DNA of 64,000 nt from Anaerorhabdus furcosa (GCF_900167375.1 NZ_FUWY01000004.1:186001-250000), one strand, 5' to 3'. Counted from the stretch's first letter, positions 9,097 to 17,662 are shown. Notes: generated by a model from the sequence alone, not told the origin. Translations and numbers: made by a program.

Positions 9097-9396
9097 TTAA
9101 TTATCGAGATAACTTCCATGTTTAGAACAAGATAATTTATTATCTATTCTACTTATTAAACCGTTATTAGGACAAATTTCATTTGCATTTTCTACTAAAA
9201 TCTCTCCCAAGATATCTCCTGATGTATAGGGTGCTTTTGCATAGTATTCACTCATTATTGCTTTTTGGTGGTCTTTACACACTTGAGCATTACTTGATTC
9301 AATAGTAGACATAATTTCAGGTGCACTTAATAATGCTAAGATGGAAATAATCGCAATAATCACAATCATTTCAACTAATGTAAATCCCTTTTTCAT
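9097..9396 (-). CDS. Type IV pilin-like protein (prepilin-type N-terminal domain)
   Basis: 99 aa from the ATG at 9396. A TTG three codons earlier is too close to the ribosome site. It begins MKKGFTLVEMIVIIAIISILALL: the G/F cleavage site with E at +5 and a hydrophobic helix are diagnostic of prepilins cut by a PilD/ComC-type peptidase. The rest is a small domain with three cysteines (CKDH, CPNN, CSKH). It starts one base after the nth stop, so it is the last gene of dnaD-nth-pilin. No assembly ATPase, platform protein or prepilin peptidase lies in the window, so it needs a machine encoded elsewhere. It could be a ComGC-like minor pilin. Confidence 0.85.
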   Translation of the reverse strand: MKKGFTLVEMIVIIAIISILALLSAPEIMSTIESSNAQVCKDHQKAIMSEYYAKAPYTSGDILGEILVENANEICPNNGLISRIDNKLSCSKHGSYLDN

Positions 9397-9397
9397 A

Positions 9398-10039
9398 CTA
9401 CACAATTCCTTTCATTTTTTTTGCTTTCGTATCACAACATTGTTCAGTAAATGGACATTCATCACATTTTGGATTTCTAGCAGTACAGAAGTAGCGTCCA
9501 AAGAAAATAAACAAATGATGTGCACGATTCCAACGACTCTTATCTATCTTTCTCATAAGTTTTTTTTCAACTTCTAAGACTGTATCATTTTTATAAGCAA
9601 ATTTTAAACGTTTTGAAATTCTTTCAACATGTGTATCGACTGCAATTGCAGGCACTTCAAAACATACCGACAAAATAACATTCGCACTTTTTCTTCCAAC
9701 CCCTGGAAGTGTGATTAGCTCATCCATTGTTTGAGGCATTACACCATCGAACTCACCAACTAAACCTTGCGCTAATCCCAAAATACTTTTTGCTTTGTTG
9801 TGATAAAGACCGATTGTTTTAATGTATTTCTCAATGTCTTTTATATCCGCCTTTGCCATCGTCTGTGGTGTTGGATATTTTTTAAATAATTCCGGAGTCA
9901 CTTTATTAACAGAAACATCAGTTGCTTGTGCTGATAGTACTACAGCTACTGCAAGTTGAAATGGATTTTCATGAATAAGTTCACACTCAGCATTTGGAAA
10001 CATTTCCTCAAGCTTGTCCAAGATTTCATTCGATGTCAA
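9398..10039 (-). CDS. nth: Endonuclease III (DNA glycosylase/AP lyase)
   Basis: 213 aa base-excision repair enzyme for oxidised pyrimidines. It has the helix-hairpin-helix LPGVGRKSANVILS (about 109-122) with catalytic Lys (about 115), the catalytic Asp in VDTHVERIS (about 133-141), and the iron-sulfur cluster pattern C-x6-C-x2-C-x5-C near the C-terminus (CTARNPKCDECPFTEQC). The start is a TTG at 10039 behind AGAGGG; the dnaD coding region overlaps it by 14 bases. dnaD-nth pairing is a Firmicutes standard. Confidence 0.95.
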   Translation of the reverse strand: MTSNEILDKLEEMFPNAECELIHENPFQLAVAVVLSAQATDVSVNKVTPELFKKYPTPQTMAKADIKDIEKYIKTIGLYHNKAKSILGLAQGLVGEFDGVMPQTMDELITLPGVGRKSANVILSVCFEVPAIAVDTHVERISKRLKFAYKNDTVLEVEKKLMRKIDKSRWNRAHHLFIFFGRYFCTARNPKCDECPFTEQCCDTKAKKMKGIV

Positions 10040-10574
10040 TTTTAGTTCCCTCTTCTATCATTTTAGCAGTTATCCCTTTATCATTCCACGCTTGCAAAAT
10101 CTTTTGAATATAATTCATACTTACTTTTTGATACATTGATGATTCACGAAGTGCATAAATAATTAGTTTTGAATCATACATTTTTACCCAATCACTTAAT
10201 TTCATCATTTCTGCATTACTTAATGGTCTTGCGAATTCTGTTTCAAATAAATCAAATAGTGAACTATTTAAAGCATTTTGTGTTTTCGCAACCTCAATAT
10301 CAAATAACCCATCAAGAATAAATGAAACTTGTTTATTGGTTGCTCTTATTTCCAAATATTTTTTAGCTGCTAATACACTTAATATTTTATCCAAATCTTC
10401 TTGTGATATCGCTGCTTTTTTTGATAAAATATCCATCGTAATCTTAATTTGATTACAATTTAAGAAATCAATTAATAAGACAATGATTGCTTCTTGATTT
10501 GATAAACCTAATACTTCTAAATTCTCAAGAATCCAATCACGATGATTTACATATGTTTGTTTATACCATTTCAT
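10026..10574 (-). CDS. dnaD: DnaD-family replication initiation protein
   Basis: About 182 aa. Of two ATGs six bases apart (10580, 10574), the second is better spaced from AGAGG. The N-terminal winged-helix region holds LGLSNQEAIIVLLIDFLNCNQ. The C-terminal DnaD domain has FETEFARPLSNAEMMKLSDW and ends with the family motif YIQKILQAWNDKGI (YxxxIL..W...G), which contacts single-stranded DNA. DnaD acts with DnaB/DnaI at oriC and in PriA-dependent restart. A TATAAT box lies about 25 bases upstream, and the 10670 gene is divergent. Confidence 0.88.
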   Translation of the reverse strand: MKWYKQTYVNHRDWILENLEVLGLSNQEAIIVLLIDFLNCNQIKITMDILSKKAAISQEDLDKILSVLAAKKYLEIRATNKQVSFILDGLFDIEVAKTQNALNSSLFDLFETEFARPLSNAEMMKLSDWVKMYDSKLIIYALRESSMYQKVSMNYIQKILQAWNDKGITAKMIEEGTKIDIE

Positions 10575-10669
10575 TTTCATACCTCTACCTAGTATTATAC
10601 TAGACTTCTTCACAAAATTGCACTATTTAAAGAAAAGTGATACACTATTACAACCGAGGTGACAAATAA

Positions 10670-11215
10670 ATGATAAAAAAGCTTTTAATTTCTTTAATGA
10701 GTTTATGCACAGTAATTAGCCTTTTATTAGTTTTCTATTGTTTTTTCACTCCTAAAAATAACGACAATATCGTACAGGCATATAGTAATACACTAATTAT
10801 TCCATATCCTGCACTCAATGAATATTTATTAACAAATGGTGATTCTTCTACATCTTATTTATTTTTCTGTAAACCAGATAGTGCTGATTGCCAATATATT
10901 CAAAATACAGTAATGAAAACTTTAGAAGCTGAACAAGGAAGTAGTTTAAGTGAGTTAATTGACTATGTTGATGTAACTGAACTTGAAGATAACCTAATGA
11001 TTAATCAATTAACAGATGACTGGGGAATTAAAAACTATCCTGCATTTGTATCTGTAACAACCGCAAATGGTGAATTAACAATCAACAACTCCATTCAATG
11101 GGATATTGAAAACCCAATGAGTGCACGAGAATTAAAACAATGGATGATGACAAATAAAATTTGGTCTGGCCTCTTCGAAGAAAAAGATGCTGAAGTCTTA
11201 GTGCCTACAAACTAA
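10670..11215 (+). CDS. Membrane-anchored thioredoxin-fold-like protein
   Basis: 181 aa. The N-terminus is a positively charged start with one strong hydrophobic helix (about 4-26), so it is secreted or membrane-anchored with the rest outside. The outer part has SYLFFCKPDSADCQYIQ (about 62-78), where a thioredoxin beta strand would lead into the active-site turn. The two cysteines are six residues apart, not CxxC. IKNYPAFVSV (about 119-128) looks like the cis-proline loop. It may be a structural or disulfide-holding relative and not a classical oxidoreductase. A palindromic terminator follows. Confidence 0.6.
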   Translation: MIKKLLISLMSLCTVISLLLVFYCFFTPKNNDNIVQAYSNTLIIPYPALNEYLLTNGDSSTSYLFFCKPDSADCQYIQNTVMKTLEAEQGSSLSELIDYVDVTELEDNLMINQLTDDWGIKNYPAFVSVTTANGELTINNSIQWDIENPMSARELKQWMMTNKIWSGLFEEKDAEVLVPTN

Positions 11216-11242
11216 AAAGATTGCGAATATTCGCAATCTTTT
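11215..11242. terminator. Palindromic terminator after the thioredoxin-like gene
   Basis: AAAAGATTGCGAATATTCGCAATCTTTT is a complete 28-base palindrome (14-base arms), followed on the plus strand by CTTT. Confidence 0.85.
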
Positions 11243-11328
11243 CTTTAAGTTCTCACCTTTATTATCAACAATTACATTTATTAATAAATCTAATGAAAAA
11301 TCCAGATTTTTCATTATCACATACTTTT

Positions 11329-12012
11329 TTATTTTTCATAAACTTGAATGAATTTCTCACACCAAATAGCACTTCTTGATGAAGCTTTTTCAGCGTACTC
11401 ATCAAAAGTCATCTCGTTTCCTTCTTTATGGGTAATATCTGAAAGTGAGCGAATAATAACAAACGGGCAAGCATAGTGACGACATACTTGAGCAATTGCA
11501 GCACCTTCCATTTCAGCACAAAGTGCTGTAGCATAGTCTTTTTTAATACGTGCTATTTGATCATCACGGTAAATAAAACAATCTCCTGTGACAATATCCC
11601 CAAACCAAACACGGTCATTACCTTCTGTAACATTACGCAAAGCATTGATCATCTTTTCATCTGCTTTAAATGAATTTCTTTCTTGATCAAAGCCAACTTC
11701 CCAATCAGGTACATCAATATCATGGTGTGCCACTCTTGTCGATACAACTACATCTAATACTTCTTCACGCTCATCTAGACCACCTGCAGTACCTATGTTG
11801 ACTACACCATCAATATCAAAGTGTTCAAACATGATCGTTGTACTTATTGCCGCTGATACCTTTGCGATACCACTTCTCATAAGTAAACATGGTTTATTCG
11901 CTAACTCCCCTGTATAGAAATCAATATTGCTTATCACATGTTTTTCTACATGTTGCATTCGTTTTAAAAATTCTTGTACTTCTAATTCCATTGCTCCAAT
12001 AAATGCTAACAT
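11329..12012 (-). CDS. mtnN: 5'-methylthioadenosine/S-adenosylhomocysteine nucleosidase
   Basis: 227 aa. It starts MLAFIGAMELEVQEF, with the catalytic glutamate of the IGAMxxE motif. It has VNIGTAGGLD (about 75-84), EMEGAAIAQVC with the ribose-binding Glu pair (about 170-180), and RSLSDIT with the catalytic Asp (about 193-199). It cleaves adenine from MTA and SAH, clearing methylation by-products, and is the Pfs step toward AI-2 if LuxS is present. Its start overlaps the yqeM stop by 7 bases, so it is the last gene of the yqe operon. A methyltransferase directly upstream fits SAH recycling. Confidence 0.95.
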   Translation of the reverse strand: MLAFIGAMELEVQEFLKRMQHVEKHVISNIDFYTGELANKPCLLMRSGIAKVSAAISTTIMFEHFDIDGVVNIGTAGGLDEREEVLDVVVSTRVAHHDIDVPDWEVGFDQERNSFKADEKMINALRNVTEGNDRVWFGDIVTGDCFIYRDDQIARIKKDYATALCAEMEGAAIAQVCRHYACPFVIIRSLSDITHKEGNEMTFDEYAEKASSRSAIWCEKFIQVYEK

Positions 12013-12701
12013 TTTTCTCTCCTTGCAACTATAAATAGTTTTTCACCCTCTTGTATTCCCTCTTTTTCAAAATCTGTATAGGCTTCACACCTAAAACCCA
12101 ATTCATACAAACTTGTCATGATATCGTTTGGATGAAACACGGTTTGAATATGTTGTTCCTGAATGATTCGATCTTCTTCAAAAAAGGCAAAGTGTTGATG
12201 GATTTCATTATCAATGCTTTGTATTGTCCATTGATAAGGTACATCCAATTCTCCCTCTTCAATATAAAGTTCACTAAATTCTTCTAAGCGATCTAATGTG
12301 TGCATATCAAAGATAAAAATACCCTCATCACTAAGACAGTCTTTAACTGATTGAAACATACGTTTTACTTCTTCCATTGAATTTAAATAATTGATGCTAT
12401 CACAATAACAAATCACACCATCAAATTTCTTATCCAATGTAAATTCTCTCATATCAAGTACTTGTGTCGCTACACTTGGATATTTTGAATTAAGACGTTC
12501 AATCATAGATGAAGAAAAGTCAGTCGCAAGTAAATCATAACCCTCCTGTTGAAGTTTGTAGGATATTTCACCAGAACCACAGGCTAATTCTAAAAGATTT
12601 CCCTTTGGACAAAACTTCTTTGTCAAGTCAACCCATTTTAAAGTTGCTTCCTCATCACCTACTAAATCATCATAGTATTTTGCTAGCCCTTCATAAATCA
12701 T
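12006..12701 (-). CDS. yqeM: Class I SAM-dependent methyltransferase, YqeM family
   Basis: 231 aa. SAM motif I is LLELACGSGEISYKL (about 36-50), followed by ATDFSSSMIERL (about 58-69), the acidic motif II. FDGVICYCDSINYL (about 92-105) is the motif IV region. The N-terminus YEGLAKYYDDLVGDEE resembles B. subtilis YqeM. Position, right after rsfS and joined by a 4-base ATGA overlap, is that of yqeM in B. subtilis. The substrate is not established as far as I know. Confidence 0.88.
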   Translation of the reverse strand: MIYEGLAKYYDDLVGDEEATLKWVDLTKKFCPKGNLLELACGSGEISYKLQQEGYDLLATDFSSSMIERLNSKYPSVATQVLDMREFTLDKKFDGVICYCDSINYLNSMEEVKRMFQSVKDCLSDEGIFIFDMHTLDRLEEFSELYIEEGELDVPYQWTIQSIDNEIHQHFAFFEEDRIIQEQHIQTVFHPNDIMTSLYELGFRCEAYTDFEKEGIQEGEKLFIVARREKC

Positions 12702-13036
12702 ACTTGAACCTCAATTCTTGGTAAATCTCCCCATAATCGCTCCAGTTGATATACTTGACGCTCTGATCCAACAAATATATGAACAACAACTTCAAAGCAA
12801 TCAATTAATTGCCAATCACTATCACTATTACCATCTATTGCACGTATTTGTCCACCACACGCAATTACTTTTTCTTCTACTTGGTCAATAATGGATTTAG
12901 CCATGCGGTGATTTAATGCAGTCGCAATTACAAAATAATCATAAAAAGGATGCTGGTTTTTAAAGTCCAGCACAGTAATTTCTTCACCCAATCGATCATC
13001 AATTGCCTTAACAATCACATCTAATAACTCACTCAA
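12698..13036 (-). CDS. rsfS: Ribosomal silencing factor RsfS
   Basis: 112 aa DUF143/Iojap protein. Features are AIDDRLGEEITVLDFKN near the N-terminus, DYFVIATALNHRMAKSI (about 33-49), and the conserved WQLIDCFEVVVHIF (about 75-88; DWxLIDxGdVvVHiF in relatives). It binds uL14 and blocks subunit joining in starvation. It overlaps the NadD-YqeK stop by 8 bases. The last segment YQLERLWGDLP is standard. Confidence 0.94.
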   Translation of the reverse strand: MSELLDVIVKAIDDRLGEEITVLDFKNQHPFYDYFVIATALNHRMAKSIIDQVEEKVIACGGQIRAIDGNSDSDWQLIDCFEVVVHIFVGSERQVYQLERLWGDLPRIEVQV

Positions 13037-14057
13037 CTGGTCGACCCTCCTTTATTAAATATTCATCTCTTTCTCGTAAAACTCGTTGATAGCCTTCCTT
13101 TAAATCCTTGCACGATAGATCATATAATTCTTGACTATCATACCCTCTTCCAGGATCAATTTTATCGGCAATAAACACAATTTTACTTAACTTACTTTTA
13201 CTATTACATATTGTATGATTAAAAATTGCATTCAATACTTTTTTATTGGTATATCCCATATTCGCCTTAATCCATGGTATTGCGGTAAATGAATGATATA
13301 TACTAGGAGAATAATGTAGTTTATCCTTAAAGTAGATATTCATTAGATGCAATGTTTCATCATAATTCATCTCTTTGCATAAATCATGCAACATCCCTGC
13401 CATTTTAGCCTCATGTACACTTACATGATGACATTTCGCAAGATGAATACAAACTTGAGTCATTGATAGTACATGTTTTGCACGTTTCTCACTACAATGT
13501 GCATAGACAACTTCTTCTAAATATAATTCGTTTTGTAAAATATAATTCCGTACACCCTTTGGACAATCATTAAAATATCCTGAGCGAACTCGTGTACTAC
13601 TTTCTTTTCTATTTAAATCACTAATTACCCATAATCGTTTGTCATTAATTTCTACATGATTACGATTAACCGCAATAAATTGAATCATCTCTAATAACTC
13701 ATCAATGCTTTTCCAAGCATTGAATTGTGCAACTTGATCATCGCCAACAATCCAATGAAATTGAATTTCTGGATAACGTTTTTTTAGTTCTTTAACTGTT
13801 TGTATGGTATAGGATGGCGTAGGTAATTCATTTTCAATTGTACAAACTTTAAATTTACGATACGGTTTACACGCTATTTTAAGCATGTTTACACGAACAG
13901 AAAAAGGAGTACATGTTCTGTCTTTAAGCGGTGTATCTTTGGCAGGAATAAACCAAATCTCATCCAACTTAAATGTTTTCATGACTCTTTTTGCTAGTTC
14001 TAAATGCCCTGAATGAACAGGGTCAAATGTACCACCTAAACACCCTACTTTAATCAT
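13029..14057 (-). CDS. nadD: NadD-YqeK fusion: nicotinate-nucleotide adenylyltransferase + HD-domain Ap4A hydrolase-like
   Basis: 342 aa, too long for NadD alone (about 190-200). Residues 1 to about 185 are NadD, with GGTFDPVHSGH nucleotidyltransferase motif (9-19) and the C-terminal SSTRVR signature (about 153-158). It joins ATP and nicotinate mononucleotide in NAD synthesis. Residues from about 190 are YqeK: SEKRAKHVLSMTQ with the first His, MLHDLCKEM (HD motif, about 225-233), a later HS pair, IFNHTICN and IVFIADKIDPGRG (about 295-307). YqeK hydrolyses diadenosine tetraphosphate symmetrically in other Firmicutes. In Bacillus these are two adjacent genes; here no stop separates them. Confidence 0.93.
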   Translation of the reverse strand: MIKVGCLGGTFDPVHSGHLELAKRVMKTFKLDEIWFIPAKDTPLKDRTCTPFSVRVNMLKIACKPYRKFKVCTIENELPTPSYTIQTVKELKKRYPEIQFHWIVGDDQVAQFNAWKSIDELLEMIQFIAVNRNHVEINDKRLWVISDLNRKESSTRVRSGYFNDCPKGVRNYILQNELYLEEVVYAHCSEKRAKHVLSMTQVCIHLAKCHHVSVHEAKMAGMLHDLCKEMNYDETLHLMNIYFKDKLHYSPSIYHSFTAIPWIKANMGYTNKKVLNAIFNHTICNSKSKLSKIVFIADKIDPGRGYDSQELYDLSCKDLKEGYQRVLRERDEYLIKEGRPVE

Positions 14058-14341
14058 GGTAATTGTATTTTTTGTTCCTTACTCTTACGATATAAAACCA
14101 CTGTACGACCAATTGTTTGTACAACTTCACTATGCGTATTCATTGCCAAATCAAATGCTAATTCTTTGAAATCTTCAGTACATGTTTTAAGAACACTTAC
14201 TTTTACAAGTTCATGTGCTTCTAATGAATCTTCAATTGTTTTATACAAATTGTAAGATAATCCATCTTTACCAACTTGAAATAATGCATTTCTTGTATTC
14301 GCTAAACCTCTTAAATAACTTTTTTGTTTTCCTGTTAACAT
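14054..14341 (-). CDS. yhbY: YhbY-family RNA-binding protein (CRM domain)
   Basis: 95 aa single CRM domain. It begins MLTGKQKSYLRGLANTRNALFQVGKDG, with the GxxG-like turn (GKDG at about 24-27) typical of YhbY/YqeI, and ends QTIGRTVVLYRKS. These bind pre-50S particles. It sits between yqeH and nadD with 1-base and 4-base overlaps, in the operon position of yqeI in B. subtilis. Confidence 0.93.
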   Translation of the reverse strand: MLTGKQKSYLRGLANTRNALFQVGKDGLSYNLYKTIEDSLEAHELVKVSVLKTCTEDFKELAFDLAMNTHSEVVQTIGRTVVLYRKSKEQKIQLP

Positions 14342-15390
14342 TACAACATTGCCTTTCTAAATGTCACATGGACATTTCTTGGATATGATACAACAATTTC
14401 ACTGATATTACCACTAACACTTACCCAACCAAGTCCATCAATTACTATATCCATTTTATCAGCTATTTTTTGAGTTTTTGTTTTTGTGAAATCTTTTTCG
14501 ATTGGTGTTGGTTGATACAATGTGCCATAGTGATTTAACCATCGCTCATCAGCACCCTCTACCTTACCACGATGAATTTCACATTCATCAAATATATAGA
14601 ACACGATTGATGCCGATTGACAGCCAATAAAATCTAATCTTACAAGTCCTCCAATCGCAAAGCTTTGATCATCTTTGCATTGAAATACTAACGGTTTCAA
14701 ACGACGAGTAGGCAAAATTGTCTTTAAATCTTGCTCATGGACAGCCATTAACATTGTTTTATTTCCTTCAATACCTGGTGTATCAATGAAAGTATAGCCA
14801 TTTGCTTCAATCTTATTAAAATCTAGTGTAGTTCCAGGATATCTTGAGCTTGTTAATACATTTTGATTTAAAAGTGCATTTAGCAATGTACTTTTCCCTG
14901 CATTTGCTTTTCCCATGACAATGATATCTCTGCCTTTTGCTAAAACATCTAAAACATGGTAAACCTCATCCACACCCTCTTTGATATTCTTGCCTGTTAC
15001 AACTAAACCTTGAATTGTGATATTCAATTCTTTCAAGCGATGAAAGATAAATTTAGCTATCTTTTCATTACCTAATGTTTCAGGTAATAAATCTCTTTTG
15101 GTTGCCACCATCACAATATCTCGATTCATTAAATGACGATTTAATCCATCAATCATGCTTGCTTCAAAATCAAATAAATCCACAACCCATAAGATGAGTC
15201 CATCCATTTTATTGATTTTATCAAGAACAAGATCTGGATCAATCCCCGTTTTCATAGAAATCATTAAATCATCATAATGCATTAAGCGAAAGCATCGCTT
15301 GCAATACTCACTATTCTCTTTTGGTGTATACCCTAATTCTTTAGGATTAGTTGTTTGCAGTTTGATACCACATCCCTTACAAATTGTCAT
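14341..15390 (-). CDS. yqeH: Ribosome biogenesis GTPase YqeH
   Basis: 349 aa circularly permuted GTPase for 30S assembly. The N-terminal zinc finger is CKGCG...CKRC (about 4-35). Because of permutation, the G4 motif TKRD (about 97-100) comes before G1 GKANAGKST (about 159-167), then GTTLDF and G3 DTPG (about 198-201). The C-terminal domain ends in a lysine/arginine-rich RNA-binding part (VHVTFRKAML). It overlaps yqeG by 14 bases and abuts yhbY through a TAATG junction. No aroE gene lies between yqeH and yhbY, unlike B. subtilis. Confidence 0.95.
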   Translation of the reverse strand: MTICKGCGIKLQTTNPKELGYTPKENSEYCKRCFRLMHYDDLMISMKTGIDPDLVLDKINKMDGLILWVVDLFDFEASMIDGLNRHLMNRDIVMVATKRDLLPETLGNEKIAKFIFHRLKELNITIQGLVVTGKNIKEGVDEVYHVLDVLAKGRDIIVMGKANAGKSTLLNALLNQNVLTSSRYPGTTLDFNKIEANGYTFIDTPGIEGNKTMLMAVHEQDLKTILPTRRLKPLVFQCKDDQSFAIGGLVRLDFIGCQSASIVFYIFDECEIHRGKVEGADERWLNHYGTLYQPTPIEKDFTKTKTQKIADKMDIVIDGLGWVSVSGNISEIVVSYPRNVHVTFRKAML

Positions 15391-15913
15391 AATATTGTTG
15401 TTTCCTCCATTTATTTTTCTTTTCTAAATAATTAAATATCATCGTTTCAATAAAACGAGTTACTTTCCCCGAAGTGTTGTCTTTGTTTGAGATTGGATCT
15501 TGAAGAATAGTAATAAACTTCATACGATTTCCACCCAATACATCCGTAATGAGTTGATCACCAATAACACATACTTCACTCGATTTACAATTGTATTTTC
15601 TTAAAATTGCTTTATATTTACGTTTTAATGGTTTTAGTGCAAAGCTAAAGTAATCGCATTGTCCTTGTTTTGCTACCTCACTCACGCGCTCTTTTACATT
15701 ATTAGAAACTATCACTGGAATCATGTGATGTTTTTTTATTGCTTGAATAAATGAAATAGCCTCATTATCCAATTCATGAACTTCATGAGAAATTAATGTA
15801 TTATCCACATCAACAATAAAAATCTTTATTCCCCTTGATTCAAGTTGATTTAAGTCTAGGTCTTTGTAGTGTTTTATATAACAGGTTGGTAAGAAATATT
15901 TAGCTATCATCAT
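15377..15913 (-). CDS. yqeG: YqeG-family HAD IIIA phosphatase
   Basis: 178 aa. The HAD nucleophile motif is FIVDVDNTLI (about 32-41), motif II IPVIVSNN (about 65-72), Lys in LKPLKRKY (about 93-100), and motif III CVIGDQLITDVLGGNRM (about 115-131). It is first in the yqe operon. Two ATGs in tandem follow GGAGCGTGA, so the start could be one codon later. Upstream lies a TATAAT box on each strand between this gene and the divergent HAD gene at 16004. Confidence 0.92.
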   Translation of the reverse strand: MMIAKYFLPTCYIKHYKDLDLNQLESRGIKIFIVDVDNTLISHEVHELDNEAISFIQAIKKHHMIPVIVSNNVKERVSEVAKQGQCDYFSFALKPLKRKYKAILRKYNCKSSEVCVIGDQLITDVLGGNRMKFITILQDPISNKDNTSGKVTRFIETMIFNYLEKKNKWRKQQYYDNL

Positions 15914-16003
15914 TCACGCTCCACGGTATTATTATACACTATTTTGCATTTTATTAGAGATTAGATATAATAGTTGTTGTAAAACTGGATGAGGAAAAGA
16001 AAA

Positions 16004-16648
16004 ATGATAAAATGTGTAATTTTGGATTGTGATGGAACAATGTTTGATACAGAAAGATTAGCTAAGAAAGCCTATGAAGACTTCGCAAGTCAACATGGTG
16101 TTAACTTGGACCAAGAGTTTTGGAGAGGAATATGTGGAACTGGTTTAGAATTCGCAAAACCACAGCTTGATCGCTTTCCAATCATTCGTGATAATATCAA
16201 GGAAATATCAGCTTTGCGCTTAAAAAATATCACCCATGGTTCTGCTTCTAAAGACAATTTAGTAAAGAAAGGCTTATATGATTTATTAGATTATTGCAAA
16301 GAGAATCAAATTAAAGTTGCAATTGCTTCAAGTAGTCACTTTGACTATGTCAACATGTTACTCGATCATATGTCAAAACCCTATGAGTTTGATTTCATTT
16401 TATGTGGGGATATGATTACCCATAAGAAACCAGATCCTGAAATTTTCAATACTGTCATTGAAAAATTAAATGTGAAACCAGAAGAAACTCTTATTTTAGA
16501 AGATTCATTAATGGGTTTAATCGCCGCAAAAGAAGCCAATGCAATTGCTGGATTCATCGAAGACCAAGTAATAAAGAATGAAAAAATCGAAGAACTACTT
16601 GATGTAGAGTTCCCCGATTTTACTTTTGTACCTCAATATTTAGTATAG
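16004..16648 (+). CDS. HAD-superfamily hydrolase (beta-phosphoglucomutase/phosphatase-like)
   Basis: 214 aa from the ATG at 16004, chosen because GAGGA at 15991-15995 fits it. An earlier in-frame ATG at 15989 overlaps the ribosome site. Motif I is ILDCDGTMFDTE (about 5-16), motif II IASSSHF, then a Lys in THKKPDPEIF, and motif III LILEDSLMGLIAA. The cap domain is the helical type of the PGM/phosphatase subgroup, so it likely acts on a small sugar phosphate or nucleotide; specificity is unreadable. A TATAAT box is at about 15966-15971. Its stop abuts the convergent gene's stop with no space between. Confidence 0.85.
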   Translation: MIKCVILDCDGTMFDTERLAKKAYEDFASQHGVNLDQEFWRGICGTGLEFAKPQLDRFPIIRDNIKEISALRLKNITHGSASKDNLVKKGLYDLLDYCKENQIKVAIASSSHFDYVNMLLDHMSKPYEFDFILCGDMITHKKPDPEIFNTVIEKLNVKPEETLILEDSLMGLIAAKEANAIAGFIEDQVIKNEKIEELLDVEFPDFTFVPQYLV

Positions 16649-16966
16649 TTATTTAAAATCAGAATACTTTGTAGAATTGCCTTTAGCTTTTTCTACAGGG
16701 TATTTTTTTGCGTTCTTTTCCATCTTTGAGCGAATAATTTCTTCAGGATTTACATCCAAAGCAATGCACATTTGTAATCCATAAATTAGAACATCCGCTA
16801 CTTCTTCTAATACATGTTCTTTATCGTAATCATTGTTCCATTGAAAACATTCTAGAAGTTCACCTGCTTCTATGCTAATTGATTTTGCTAAACAATCCGG
16901 AGTATGAAATTGACGCCAATTTCTCTTTTCAATAAATTCTTTAATATCATCGACTATTTTTTCCAT
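16649..16966 (-). CDS. MazG-type nucleotide pyrophosphohydrolase
   Basis: 105 aa. It resembles the RS21-C6/iMazG group: KRNWRQFHTPDCLAKSISIEAGELLECFQW (about 15-44), with the ExxE metal ligands, then VLEEVADVLIYGL (about 51-63) with ExxD, and KMEKNAKKYPVEKAKG at the end. It hydrolyses non-canonical or excess dNTPs to dNMP and PPi. Single gene with its own ATG; the stop touches that of the HAD gene. Confidence 0.88.
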   Translation of the reverse strand: MEKIVDDIKEFIEKRNWRQFHTPDCLAKSISIEAGELLECFQWNNDYDKEHVLEEVADVLIYGLQMCIALDVNPEEIIRSKMEKNAKKYPVEKAKGNSTKYSDFK

Positions 16967-17023
16967 AATACTTACCTCATTGCACTTATTATATCACAAG
17001 AAAACAGGAGTGTTATCCTTTGA

Positions 17024-17662
17024 TTAATGGTGAATAAACACCAATAATTTCTTTTCTATTACACTGAGTAGATAATCTAGCATTACTGCCATAAAAGCTG
17101 TTGGTAATGCCCCTGCCCAAATAATTACACTACCATTTGTAACATTAATTCCTCTAGAAATGATATCACCCAAGCCACCTGCTCCAATAAATGTACCAAT
17201 TGCAGTAACTCCAATCGCAATAACAATAGCATTTCGAATACCTGCCATAATGATGGATAAGGATAAAGGCAATTCTACTTTAAATAGAATTTGTTGGTTT
17301 GTCATTCCCATACCTTTTGCAACATCGATTAAGTTAGTATCTACTTCACGAATAGCGGTAATTGTATTCTTTAAAATAGGAAGCAGGGAATAAAAGAATA
17401 CAGTTGCGATAACAGTATTTACACCCAAACCTAGAAATATCATTAAGATTGATAATAAAGCCAGTGAGGGTATCGTTTGTAATATATTTGCCAGACTAAT
17501 GAAGATTGTTGATAACTTAATTCTTCTTGCTAGATAAATCCCCAAAGGTATACAGACAATGCAGGCAATCATTACACCATAAAATGAAATTAAAAAATGT
17601 CGTACACATTGCATCCAAATATAACCTGCATTTTGAAGGAAATAATTCATAAATAGTGTCAT
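17024..17662 (-). CDS. opuCD: Osmoprotectant ABC transporter permease (OpuCD/OpuBD-like)
   Basis: 212 aa with about five to six membrane helices. It has the permease EAA loop as DVAKGMGMTNQQILFKVELPLSLSII and the Opu-type IGAGGLGDIISRGI. It is a membrane channel subunit for glycine betaine, carnitine or choline uptake. It starts in a TAATG junction with the binding protein and ends the operon. It shares the helix pattern of the 18647-19300 gene, the normal two-permease OpuC layout. Confidence 0.9.
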   Translation of the reverse strand: MTLFMNYFLQNAGYIWMQCVRHFLISFYGVMIACIVCIPLGIYLARRIKLSTIFISLANILQTIPSLALLSILMIFLGLGVNTVIATVFFYSLLPILKNTITAIREVDTNLIDVAKGMGMTNQQILFKVELPLSLSIIMAGIRNAIVIAIGVTAIGTFIGAGGLGDIISRGINVTNGSVIIWAGALPTAFMAVMLDYLLSVIEKKLLVFIHH

